Part shown: one piece after another, positions 51,370-62,770 of the stretch | Numbering within the stretch: the stretch's first letter is position 1 | Layout of the letters: the number at the start of each line of letters is the position of its first letter | Assembly (NCBI GenBank): GCA_008360975.2 | Contig: CM039184.1 | Span: forward strand, 55,828,797 to 55,892,796 | Origin: Lichenostomus cassidix | Taxonomy: Eukaryota > Chordata > Aves > Passeriformes > Meliphagidae | Direction of reading: 5' to 3' | Length of the DNA: 64,000 nt | The notes under the pieces: model-generated | What the model saw: the letters and a program-made list of their open reading frames with translations, nothing else | The model's database searches: none | Told to the model about the DNA's origin: nothing | Made by a program: the position numbers and the translations under genes

Positions 51370-53577
51370 GGTTTTGTCAGTCTGACAGATTTTACTATTT
51401 GATTAGTCCTTTCAACAGCAGAAACTCACATAACTTACGTCTCCTTTCAGCTTTAGTGGTTCCTTACCACAAATTAGATTTAGGCAGGAGTTTCACAGAC
51501 TTTTCTTTCGGTGGCTGTGCCAGCTCACCTACTCTCCATCCTCCACTTACTGCCATGTGCTCCTTTCTGTATCCACTTCTGGGCATCCATAGGAGGAATC
51601 TGTGCTGCTGTCTTTTATCATGGTTTATCTGTAAGTGGGGCAGGTATCTTAACTTGTCTGCAGCTCTTTCTTCAGTTAAGATCAACTTTAGACCTACTTT
51701 TCTTACTTTGTGCATACCAGTAGAAATGGCCTTAAAATTAACTTAGTACTTAAAATCCTTTCAAAAGCATAAGTCTCAATTTCTCCTTGGTTTGGAATGT
51801 TTTGTATCAGTTGTCAAGCTGTCAGGGAGTAATGGGACTACAGTCAGGTGTTTCCAAGCAGGTCTTACATAGGTATTCTTATTCTTTGTTTTCATTTTGT
51901 AGCTCAGGGTAGAATATTTTTAAGTTGTGATTCTGCTAGGAATTATAATAATAAGGCTTTCACATTTCATATTAAAATAGATGCATGCATAAAAATTAAG
52001 ATGTTTAGGGAAGTCAGTCTTTTCAGATGGATCTTGTCACAGGTTCCTGTTACCTAAGGTGTGGATTTCACAAATACTTAGAGATTATACTTGGTATTTT
52101 ACTGCCACCAGCCTGGCCTCAAAACTGTCTTATTTCAAACTATTGAAATCTTGGTCCAAACAGTGGATTATTTCCCTGTACATGAAAGGAAAGCCTAGCT
52201 GAAAAATTCTTGTTATAAGCTGTAAGAATGACTTCCAATATTAAAAAAAAAAAAATTCTTATTCTCCCTTGGATTGTGCTCTCTTACCTATGTGTAAAGC
52301 CTTTAATTTTGAATGCAGGGTAAATTTTAGGGGAAAAAGAAGTACTTAAAGTTAGGTTTCAGTGTTTTTATTAGAGCACTTAGCATAATTTTCAAAACAC
52401 TCAGTAACAACAATTTATTTTTAAAATTTAAGAAATTTATTTACAATGCAAGTAAATATTTAAGAGCTATACTTAAGGCATCAGTTCTTAAAATTGTGGT
52501 GTTTGTTGTTACCTATCTTACTATTTTAAAGTTCTAGAGATGTGTGTTTGAAGAAATTCTCTTGTGTATCATATTTGTTGCTGACATTTCCTATTTATCA
52601 GTTTACTACTCACAGGTGGCTTTAAATTACATTTAAGTAGTAGAATTCTCAGAAAAGGAAATTACTTATTTGCAAATGGCTGTTTGACCTTCCTTAATTC
52701 AGAAGTCTGGTGGGTTGTAAGCCACCCAGGGACTGTCTCATCATATTTCTGAGATGATCTCTCTCCATAACATAATTGCATTTACAATGTAAAAAAACTA
52801 TTATGAATTAAAGGTTTGAGCTCAAATGACAGGACTTCCATAGCTGCATTCATCACAGCACAGAGATGGAGGCATTCTGCTTCCTCAGAACAACCTGGAC
52901 CAGCAGCTCACATAGTTCTGAACCTCCAGCCTTCGCCTTATTGGGCCTGCTTCAAAACTATTTTTAATTATTTTAATTATGATTAGGTAGAAAAAAATAT
53001 GAAAAACTGCTGTTATAGTATGTTTCTAAGTCAAATACAACAGTGCTTATCTGCACAACAGGTGTATAGGGTTTGGTTTTCTAAAAAATTTATTTGTATG
53101 CTGCTAACTTCTAGTGATAAGTAGAAATTAGTTGTCTTTCAGGGCACTGATAATCAGAGGAAGGCTTGTTTCGTGGTGGTGCCTAGAAGCTAAGAATTCA
53201 TTATGTTCATCATCAAATTAAAGATGTTTCCTTTCAACTGTTAGAGTCTTAGCTACCTTTTGTTTCCACGATCTTTTAAGACAGTATGCTATGAACAATT
53301 TGAGATCATAGGATTTTTTTTTTCTTTAACAGGTTATATATTGTCATCACTAGGAAATTATGCCCTAAAATTTTATGACTTCTTTATGCCCATTTCAGTG
53401 ACAGCTTACATTAATATTCTACTTCTTTGTTCTTGAAGAGCCCTGTGCTTTCTGTGGGCTGCAAAATAGTCTGTAATACCACAAAACATGGTGACTTGTC
53501 AAAAAGAATATGGTTCTACATAACTTGCTCAGTCAGGCTTCTTTAAATAATTGTAACTTAAAAGGGGGGAAGCAAGC

Positions 53578-53606
53578 TTTTTTTTTTTTTTTTTTCTTTT
53601 TTTTTT
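53578..53606. repeat. Poly-T tract
   Basis: A long T run with one C interruption. On the minus strand it could be a poly-A tail, but no retrotransposed body was recognised beside it. Confidence 0.8.
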
Positions 53607-56600
53607 AGTTTTAGTTCCCGATTTCTGCAATGAAAGTACAATTTAAACTTTTTATGTTGCCTATGATCTATTGTAATTTTCCAAGGCTGACTGGTTTTGG
53701 GGAGAAAGTCAAGTTTTATTTTTCTAACTGGGCTCTGAAATTGTTGGCAAATGTTTACCTGAAAATGTAACCATTTGCTGTTTGGTGTTACTCTTGTGCT
53801 GTGGTCTTTGAAGATGAAGTACTAGTGGTTAGTACTGCCGTATAATTTTATCTCTGTGCAAGTTAAACTTCAAGCTTGAACAGTGTGTGGGTATTTCAAT
53901 ATATACATTCAGAAAATAGCTACCAGTAAGTAATGCTCTTTCACTGTCAGGCCACAAGTGCTCACAAATTCCTAGTTACCTCTTCTAGCTCTCTTTCTCA
54001 TATATTTTGTATGTATTTCATTCATATTTCCTTTCTATCCATTGGGTTTTTTTTTCCTCAAACCAAGAAAACAATTCTGAGTTGGTCTGAATAGCAAAAT
54101 AAACTTTCCACCATAATTTCAGTCTGGGATTATGGCTGGTTCTGACTTTTCACCCTGTCTTTTTGTCTCCATTCAGTTCACCTCCTGTCTTGCTATTCTG
54201 TACTGTTTTATATGTCTTAGTACTCCAGCTGTGTTAAACCCAGCTCTTATGTCTAACTTTTAAGACTCCCTGCATATTGTGTGTCTCCCCAGATTGCTTT
54301 GATTGATTTCCAGGGCATTTGTTTCTCTCTTTCAGATTCCCAAATGGGATTCCATCCACTCAGCTGAAATATGTTATTTCATATTACAATGAGAATCCAT
54401 TTGGCAGATGGAAATGACACATTAAAAATTTTCTTTCTAGATTTCTTTGTTGCTAGGTTTTGGCATTGTGGAAAAAATGAGTTTTAAATTTTGGAGGTAA
54501 TCAGTCAGGCTGTGCGTGCCTGGTTTACTGTCTTTCCAATATATATTACATTATCAAATCAGTCTCTGTTGGAAATCATATTGAGGCTACTGTCGTCATT
54601 GTAGATTTTAACCTAGTGTATTCCACTAGTTCCTTTTTTGGGAAAATGTTTGAGTAGAGTTTTTGCAGAGAACATTTTTTTTTATTCTGCTGAAGTGTTA
54701 CTGTTTCAGCTCAGTGTTTTTTAAAACCTTTCTGTCGAAGCCTCGAATCAATGCTGTGTCACGGGTGCTCTTACACTTTCCAAGCTACCAATTTGTACAT
54801 CACTGCTGGTGGTGTTTAACAAGTGAAGTTTGCAGAGTTTCTGTCAGACAGGAGGGTAGGAACCAGTTTGACCTTGCATTCAAATAGTGGGGAAGGAGAT
54901 GTTTTTATCTCTAAGTGTTGCAAAAGGCTCAGAGAAACATAACCCTACAGTGACACTTTCATAGCTTTTACAAACAGACGGTGTTGATGGCAATCTCTGA
55001 TGGGAAATGCTGAGGACTGACCTGACAGATAAGAGACATTTTTACTCATTCCTACTTTGTCTTTTTCCTACTCTTTTTCAACATGTTGTGATAGATTTAC
55101 TAAGCAAATATATGGACTTGAGCTAGCCAGATTTTTTTTGACTTTACCATTTTCATACAACAACAGGTGCCAAATTTCCTGTTTTTCCAGAAGAATGTGG
55201 TTCCAAACTGCACAGAAAATAAGCAGTTCAAAGAATACAATTTCCTTTTGTGCTTGGCAGCCTCAGTTTTTTTGGTGTTGCTCTCCAGTCCTGCTATTAA
55301 AAATCAGTATTTCTATTAGTATAATGATGATTTGGGTAAAACTGAAGAAAGAAATGTGAAATTTGCCCCAAAAAATAGTTGTATTCAGGCAGTTTTAACA
55401 AGAACTGTGGAAAAGAACAGGGTTTTCTTTAGCACTTAGGAGCATGGGGAAGCCACTCATTGCTTGCTTGAGTAGAAGGCTGAATTAAAACCATTCTATT
55501 CTTTTTATTTAATGATAGGAGGAAATTTTTGTGGGGAGAGATGATCCTTTTGGGCCCCAGCAAGCCTGAAAACTACTACACCCAGAGTTCTCTGCTTAGC
55601 CAGGGAGACGAGAGGACCTGAGAGTCCATTGATGTTACTCTGATCTGGCTGCTAAGATCTGTTAGAATACACAGGGGTGATTGTTAGGATAACACAGGCA
55701 ATTCATCCTTTCTCCAGAGTTGTTGAGAGATAGTGAATTCAGAGGTGATTCAGTGATGTTGATATAGGCACTGGGAGATGCAACACACAAAAGCATCCTG
55801 GAGTCCTCACTGACAGTGTTCCAGACCCATTGGTTTGGCATGCAGCAGCTTCCAAAGAAATCCCAGAGCCAGTGAGGGCATTTCCAGCTTGCGCTGACCC
55901 AGCAGTGTGTTCTGTCACCATGCACAGCGTGGTGTGCCCACATCCTCAGTGCCACTCCTGCCACCCCTCTGTGCTTCACATGGCTCTGGGGCAGTCAGAA
56001 CTCTGAGGCTGAACAGAGCCTTGCACAGAGCCATGGCAGAGCACCTGCTGAAGGGCTGCTGAACTTGGCTCCCTGGGGCATTTCTTCAGATTGCTCTTGT
56101 TTCAGATCCAAAAGCACAGTCACATTTCCATATCCCTTTTTTTTCTCTTTACTTTCTAAGAAGAGACAATTATATGGATCAGTTATTGTACACAGTGAAA
56201 TATAAAATCTTTTAAATTAAGCAGTAAATATGTTACCAGCACTTCAAGAGTATTTAGAGAAAAGGGCTAGGAGAGAGTAGTGTAATTAAAGATGAAGAAA
56301 AAAATCTGAATTTTCAAGTAATCTCACTGGTTTGTCATACAAAGAATTATTAAAAAAATGAAGATGGTTTTCATCTTTTTCATTGGGATTTTAGCACTGC
56401 TGTCCTGCCTTCAAATTCCCTAGTGAAAACAGAGCTATTGGATATGCCATGGCTGGAGTTTATGTTCCATGTCACAGAAGCAGCTGTAGCTGACTTCCAC
56501 AAATCACATGCACGGAAGCTGATTAACTGAGTGAGTCCCAAGTGAATAAAAACAAAACAGATTATAATTGTTGGAATGGTAAACACATGGCTTCAGAATT

Positions 56601-57804
56601 TTAAATTCTAACCATTATAGAGACCATTATGTAAAATCAGTATATGGCTGTTGTGTAGGAAATTAAAGGGAACTCTATCTTCTCACTGGTGTGAGTGTTG
56701 GTAGTGGAGAGCTCCAGGGGAATGCAAAGTAGGGATGCTCCAGCCTAATTCCAAGCTCTACTGAAATAGGCTTCATGGCTTCTGGGAGCATCAAGCTGTA
56801 ACCTGCAGTTTTTCCTGACAGGAGGTTGCTGTGTGTAACATCTTTTGCTAGGAATGCTTGATGCACTGTGGACCTTGTGCAAGCAGAGTAGACTGAAATT
56901 TAGAGTAGAATCTATTGATGGAGTTGACAGGAGAAATTCCACTGCTTCCGTTTAATTATATCCCTTTCATTACATTCTTGGATTTAAAAATATTTAAATA
57001 CACCATTTTTTACCTTGTTACTTCAACAGCTAGAAAATAAATCACTACAGGTAAAGGAATGAAAAGCAAGATGCAAGACTAGGTTCGTCTTGGTTATTGC
57101 AGATCTTTAACTATATTATTTTCCACTTTATTTTTATCGAGGTAAAATTTTCAAAAATACTAAAGCTTTTTTTGCTGATGTTACCCATACTGAGGAACTG
57201 GGGAGAAAAAATAATATTTTTCTATTCCTGTTTTTATGCATTCATTTAAAAATCAAAGTGCTGAGTCTCCTAGAGTTCTTCTCTGAGAGGTAAATAAATC
57301 ACCACATGACAATCAGCACATGCTTCAGTTCTAGTTTTGCAAATTCAGTCCAGCCTGTTGTACCTTGTACAGAGACCTGTACAAACCTAAAAGATGGAGA
57401 GTAGGACAGTCCATGACAGAACTAAGTCCTTGGAAAGTGCTCTTTGGTACTATTATAGCACTTACCATTTTCATTGGTAGTCCAAGCAAAGGGGAGAACA
57501 ATGGTCACAATTGCACCAAATCCTAGGATACACTGTTACCACTAGCAGTGTAGTTTGGAAAATGGCCCTTATGAGTTTGGTACAATTCCTAGTTGATACA
57601 CAGAAGTAACATGCCAGGTCATATGAGGAGCCCAAACCTTTGGCTTTTTCTGTCTGGCACTTGCCCAGCATTAAACAGGGTTTATCTGTCTACTGCTTTA
57701 AAGACAGTAGAAATGCTGTTTCTTTAAAGCACTTTGCAGGTGTATTCTACTTCCTAGTTTGCAATTTCTTGGTTCCCAAGGCATTTATGTTGCTTTCAGA
57801 TAGG

Positions 57805-57915
57805 AACCACCACCAAAAACAAACAAAAAAACCCAAAAAAAACCCCCAAAAACAAACAAACAAAAAAAAAACAAACCAAAACCACCCCTTAAAAAAAAAA
57901 AAACCAAACTAAAAC
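57805..57915. repeat. A/C-rich low-complexity tract (CAAA-like)
   Basis: The tract consists of A runs separated by C runs, with AAACAAACAAAC units. The frame 57640-57912 ends in a Lys/Asn/Pro-rich translation of this tract and is not a gene. Confidence 0.85.
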
Positions 57916-59019
57916 ATTCCTGCCCTATCCTTAATTGAGCTGTTGATTAGTTGTTAGGAGTTATGTTTTGCTACCTGGCCATGCCTGAAAAGCACAAAGT
58001 CAGTAGGGGTGAGGAAAGCTGTAACTGCAGAAGTCAGCCTTAACACCATCTCACATATGCACTTAATCCCATGGTCATAAAAAAGCCTTTGAGTTTCTGA
58101 GGGCAAAGATCCAAGTCTGAAGAGGCTTTAAATTCAACAAAGTATCCTTGCTGACTTAAGTCTTGTCCATCACCTATACTTGCACTCTATTTCCTGCAGG
58201 GAGGAAAAGATCAGAGCAACCCAGAGGAAAAGGGCACAAGGCAAAACAAGAAAAAAGATAGAGGCTGAATAATGACAAGGAAATGAAGGGCATGGGAGCA
58301 GTGCACCAGTTATGGAGGGTTGGGAACTAGTTAACAAATGAGAAATGTCTGTTTTGCTGCCATATCAGAAAGGCACACAGGCTTTGGGGGAGCTTATATT
58401 AAAATATAAAAGAATTAAAACTGTGTTTCTGATATCTGAAAAACAACAGTGAACTGTCATTTTAGCTGTCATCTACGCTGTCTATCCCTTGTGCTGTGAC
58501 ACTGGAAATGGTTTAATCAAAGTCAGTCATTGGTACTTGAGTGACAGAAGCCAACGTTTTAGGTTATAGTCCTACACTGACTGACTGTCCTCAGCTACTC
58601 TGTGCAGTCCTGTGAGCACTAACTACACCACAGCACATTCAATCCTTCAGAAGGGGCACCGGAGTTCTGTGATGAACCTGTTTTCTGAAATGCAGCAGTT
58701 AAAAGCCATTTTTGCTGCCTAAATACCCCTTTGATAAGAAACTGTGTTCAGATTGTTTTTAGCATAGTGATTACCTCCTACCCTTAATTACAACAGGTAA
58801 GACATTATTTTTAGCGTCTCAGAAATATTTTCAACTTTGTATCATTCCTGAAGTTCTCAGAAACTTTGAAAAGCACGGTGAGAAACAATGTATCACACAG
58901 GGGAACAAATCACAGCAGGTGGTAGTAAAATGGATAAAGAGGTTTGAAATGAGTATTGAAATTATCGTCTGACTGTGTTTTATATCTTAAAGCACTTCTG
59001 AGTGCTTCATATATTAAGG

Positions 59020-59252
59020 AAGACATTTTTCTACTATGAGGATGGTGGAACACTGAAACAGGTTGTCCAAAGAGGTGGTAGATGTCCCAGCCCTGGAAAC
59101 ATTCAGGATCAGGCTGGACAGGGCTCTGAGCAACCTGATCTAGTTGAAGATGCCCTTGCTCATTTCAGGGGTGTTGGATTCCAACACCTTCAAAAGATGT
59201 TAAAAGAGACCTTTAAAGGTCTCTTCCAGTCCAAACCATTTGATGATTCAAT
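59020..59252 (+). mobile_element. CR1 LINE 3' end fragment
   Basis: Sense CR1 blocks occur in order: 'acactgaaacaggttgtccaaagagg', GTCCCAGCCCTGGAAACATT, 'atcaggctggacagggctctgagcaacctgatctagttg', 'gttggattccaac' and 'ggtctcttccagtccaaacca'. It carries a 22-bp perfect palindrome near 59201-59224. It ends about 520 bases before the alternative terminal exon. Confidence 0.9.
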
Positions 59253-59568
59253 CCACACATCTGTCCTAGTCTGCTTAGTGATCCCCACAAAGGACTAGGT
59301 TTCTTTCCCTTCTTGTTTTACTTTTTTTCCTAGGTTTAAAACAAAATACTGTCTACATGTGAGTCCTTTCATGGCTGTACTAAGTTAATATTGTCAGCAA
59401 TAAAAACAAGCCCTGTGCCTTTGCAGTAGTCAGCTGGAGATGATTTAAGCAAGGTGAGCTGTTATTGCACTCCTGCAAAGGAACAGCACAAGCAGGAGAC
59501 TGACCTGGGACAGGCACTGCCAATGGACAGAGCCTCAGCCATCCCACACAAACAAGCTCAATCTACAA

Positions 59569-59588
59569 CACAGCACAGCACAGCACAG
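59569..59588. repeat. (CACAG)n short tandem
   Basis: About four CACAG units end about 190 bases upstream of the terminal exon acceptor. Confidence 0.8.
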
Positions 59589-59775
59589 TCAGGTTCTAAC
59601 CTCAGTGTTTCTGGAACATAGTGCAGTAAAACAGTAACAAAAACCCCCAACAGAATACAAGATCTGCCACCACCTCATCTTACCTCTTCTCAGCTTGTTT
59701 ACAGGGAAAGAGAAAAGTGTACTAAACTTTTTCTCATTTTTTTTCCCTCTCCTACCCCCACTTCTTTTCTCACAG

Positions 59776-59959
59776 CACGCTACAAGTGAAAGTCTCGGAG
59801 CCGCAGAATTCAATAGACATGAACACAGAAAATGAACATTTGAAGTCCATAAAGATGTGCCTTAATCAGCCCACTGAGTGGAATCTGAGTTTTTCAGCAG
59901 CATCTCTCGCCAGCTGTAAAGTTTTTAACCAAAATCTCAAAACTGATGAGAACAAATAG
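59776..59959 (+). CDS. LCORL: LCORL alternative terminal exon: 60-residue tail (shortest isoform)
   Basis: A strong pyrimidine tract (about 59729-59770) ends CTCACAG. The next base C completes the exon 6 glycine codon (GG|C), and the frame reads TLQVKVSEPQNSIDMN, then 44 more residues ending LKTDENK and TAG at 59957-59959. The composition is protein-like, polar and without low complexity. With the 208 visible upstream residues and about 51 from exon 1 the protein would have about 319 residues; I recall a human LCORL isoform of about 318, which supports the call but was not checked. It would keep both CtBP motifs and lack the psq and AT-hook regions. The exon lies 29.5 kb beyond its donor and is too short for simple ORF searches. 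A purely intronic chance frame is the alternative. Confidence 0.78.
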
Positions 59960-60870
59960 ATTGCAGCTGTTCTTGCACTATTATTTTGTACATTGTTCCT
60001 GATTTTTTTTTCTGCTAAATAATAAGCATTTATTACATTGATCTTGAAATGATCTTGTGTGATTTGGCTTTATATACTACTAGCATTATTCAGTTTGATG
60101 TACTTTTTCTTTTTTAAATATGAAGTTTCACATCTGACCATCATGAAATTCTTGCAGTACAAATTTATATCAGAATCGGATGTTCCCCTTTAATAGTATT
60201 GTGATTTTTCTATGTTCTTTACATTTAACTATTGTTTCCCAGTTTTATTTTTGTGCACGAAAGTTAATATATTATGTAATTTGTGGCATAGGTCACCATG
60301 TAAAGATTTATGGTAATAACTCAAACAAATCTGTAACAGGTGGAGACCGACTACCTCGAAGCAAAGCAGTACAAAGGTAAATTATCTGAGGAGATCTCCT
60401 TCACCAATGGATTGAAATGTATGGAAGCACCAGTTTGTTTCTGCAGTATACTTTCATCTTCACTTATCTTGAGAAGTTCTGTGTGACAGTGTTTAATGAC
60501 CCTAAGTCTAAAAGAAAGACCAAGCCTGCTGGAGAATCTCGTGAAAGATTGTCATTCAACAAATCTGTATCTGCACTTTTTGAGGTTTCTGCTAAATGGT
60601 CTTTCTTCCCCTTTTGTTTTTATGAATTTATGCCTGCCACCAATTAAAATGGATGTAAATGCTCTTCCTATTTTGTTTTTTCCATGTACTTTGGAAATTC
60701 AATGTAAAATCAAAATTTTATCTCTACTCAAAGAAGTAGTAAATGGTTGTAGCTGACTACATTGTAGACATTCCATGCTTAAAATGATCTTAGCAAGGTT
60801 CATGTACTTCATCAAAACTTTATTATCAATAGAGCTATAACAAAAGTGTTAGAATAAAACCATATAATAT
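59960..60870 (+). other. LCORL: Probable 3' UTR of the shortest isoform
   Basis: AT-rich sequence follows the 59957 stop; AATAAA occurs at 60853-60858. The frames at 60180-60380 and 60417-60647 overlap it; the latter contains a basic, protein-like run (NDPKSKRKTKPAGESRERLS) that I do not recognise. Confidence 0.5.
60853..60858 (+). terminator. LCORL: Candidate polyadenylation signal, shortest isoform
   Basis: AATAAA about 890 bases after the stop. Further AATAAA strings occur near 61096 and 61190. Confidence 0.4.
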
Positions 60871-61027
60871 ACTTCTCTTTTCTGGAGTCATACGTTCAGT
60901 AGCTAGAGTAGAGGTTTCTTAGTTCATGATGAGTTGTCTGTCCTTTACTTGACAAGAACTAATTTTCCAGAAGGAAATTTCCTTGGAAGACATTGTATTT
61001 TATAAAACAAAGGTTTTAAAGATTTAC

Positions 61028-61090
61028 CTTAAAGTGAAGATGCAATTCCTCTTTACAGAGCTTTGTTGGTTTGCAGGTGCAATCCAGTAA
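61028..61090 (-). other. Possible antisense exon (63 bp)
   Basis: On the minus strand CTTTATTTCAG precedes and AAG|GTAAATC follows a 63-bp segment. It is open in two frames (LLDCTCKPTKLCKEELHLHF or a frame starting YWIAPANQ) and closed in the third. The sequence is not recognised as NCAPG or any other protein. It could be a non-coding RNA exon or chance. Confidence 0.25.
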
Positions 61091-62559
61091 CTGAAATAAA
61101 GAGATTGTTATGAATTCTGGTGTCACAAGATCCAAAGAGGATATTGAGTCACTGATGCATCGGACATGATTAAAAGTGCAGAATGTGATTAAAAGAATAA
61201 ACATTCATTATGTTTAGCGCGGCTTAGAAGGTCTTTATGTATCTCAACTATTTAATACTCATAGATTCTGTGGGACAAGAAAACCAAAAGAATTAAACTT
61301 CCCAGGGCAGAGGCACTGAACTTGGCTTCAGTGGAGCCCCAGCAAAGCACAAAGATCAGTAAGGAGTCAGGTGGGACATAAGAGTCTTACAATGGAGCCA
61401 ATGCAGCCCAAATCGTGTTTGTGTGCCCATGGGAGGAGATGCCACATGGATTTTCTGATTTCAAAGACCCAGTAAGTACCAGAACCCTTCTGGTTTGGAC
61501 ATGTCTCCCTCTGCTCCAAGCAGGAGCCTGTTTTTGTAAACTATTATTACTATTCCTTTGAACCACATCGAGGTTTAGCTGGCTGCTAACTCAAGAGTTT
61601 TCAGGCATAACCCAAGCTCACCAGCCCCTGCTGTCCTCAGAGATCCCATGTTTATTCCCACACTAGTTTTGTGATTCTTGTTTGGTTGCATTTTCAGTCT
61701 CTTCAGCCTACACACTAAAACCCCTACTCTTGAGAACAGGCCTTTGGCTGTTGCTCTCCAAGCTAAGTTTGACAAGTGACCATTGCTATTTTACCATTAT
61801 TTAATAGGCAATCAAGTCTAAGTCTAGTGGGGTTCATGTTTGACACTATTGTGTTTAGCCAGCAAAAAGAGGAAGGATGCACAGTAATCGGTCCAGAGCA
61901 ACAAAGAGGCCATTTTAAAATTAATTAGAATATTTTAGGGATTAAAATTTTATTCCTTAATTAAACAGCCAGAAGTTAGATACTTTCAATACATAGAATT
62001 AAAGTAAAAAACAGCATTATTTTAGCTAGAAGGAGTAATGCATACCAAGGTTTTTTTCACTGCAAGCCACGATACCTCCAGGCTTGGGTCCTTGTCACCT
62101 CTGGATGTATTCTTGCTACCAAGTGACTTTCCCAGAAAGACAGCTGCAGATCTTTAAACCTTGATTAACACTAATAGTGAACTTTGAAAGAGAGAGCACA
62201 CATCTGATCGTCCCACCCTGCAATTATGTAGCCACCCCTACTGAAAAGGTATTTTATAAGATCACATCAAATTTTGTATTACATGGAAAACCCTTCCCTT
62301 TACAGGGAGTTGAGCAGGCAGTATGTCCAGAGGGGCTGGAAATTCAGTGCCAGTTGCTGATCAGGTTTCTGGCCTGAAAGGATCACAGGATAAGTGAGGC
62401 ATAAAAGGACATCAGGAAGGTCCATAGTTGTACACAGTGCTCAAAAGCAGCCTGCTGTGAGTACTTCACACCTAGTTCTGCCTTAAAAACTCCCAGGAGA
62501 GAACGTGCACAGCCTCTGTTCAGGCACTCTGTTCCAGCAGTTCTCAACTTGTTCCACTG

Positions 62560-62770
62560 CCTTTTGCACCTTCTGTTCTGGTCTGAGTTTCAGTTTATAC
62601 CCATTGTTTTTTCATCCTCCCGTCATATGCAACAAAGAGCCCAGTTCTACCTCTTTACCAGACTCCTTGCAGGTAACTGGGGATCCTCCCAACACTCAGA
62701 GGCTGAACAAGCCCAGCTCCCTCAGCCTCTCAGGGCAGGGACTCCAGCCCCACACCAGCCCTGGGGCCTC
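62560..62770 (-). mobile_element. CR1 LINE fragment (reverse)
   Basis: The plus strand shows the complement of CR1: 'tttcagtttatacccattg' and then AGAGGCTGAACAAGCCCAGC, CTCCCTCAGCCTCTCAGGGC, 'actccagccccacaccagcc'. Edges are blurred. The frames at 62505-62857 come from this copy. Confidence 0.8.

Larger units (their letters stand above)
47051..59775 (+). other. LCORL: LCORL intron leading to the alternative terminal exon
   Basis: This AT-rich interval lies between the long-isoform UTR and the exon at 59776. It contains a solo LTR (51108-51369), a T-run tract near 53578-53606, an A/C-rich low-complexity tract (57805-57915), a CR1 tail (59020-59252) and a short CACAG tandem (59569-59588). A GC-richer stretch at about 55540-56100 is unrecognised. 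No further exon was supported. Confidence 0.65.

Noticed and set aside
51279..51746. 155-codon plus-strand frame
   Set aside because: It begins inside the solo LTR and runs into unrelated sequence without familiar protein features.
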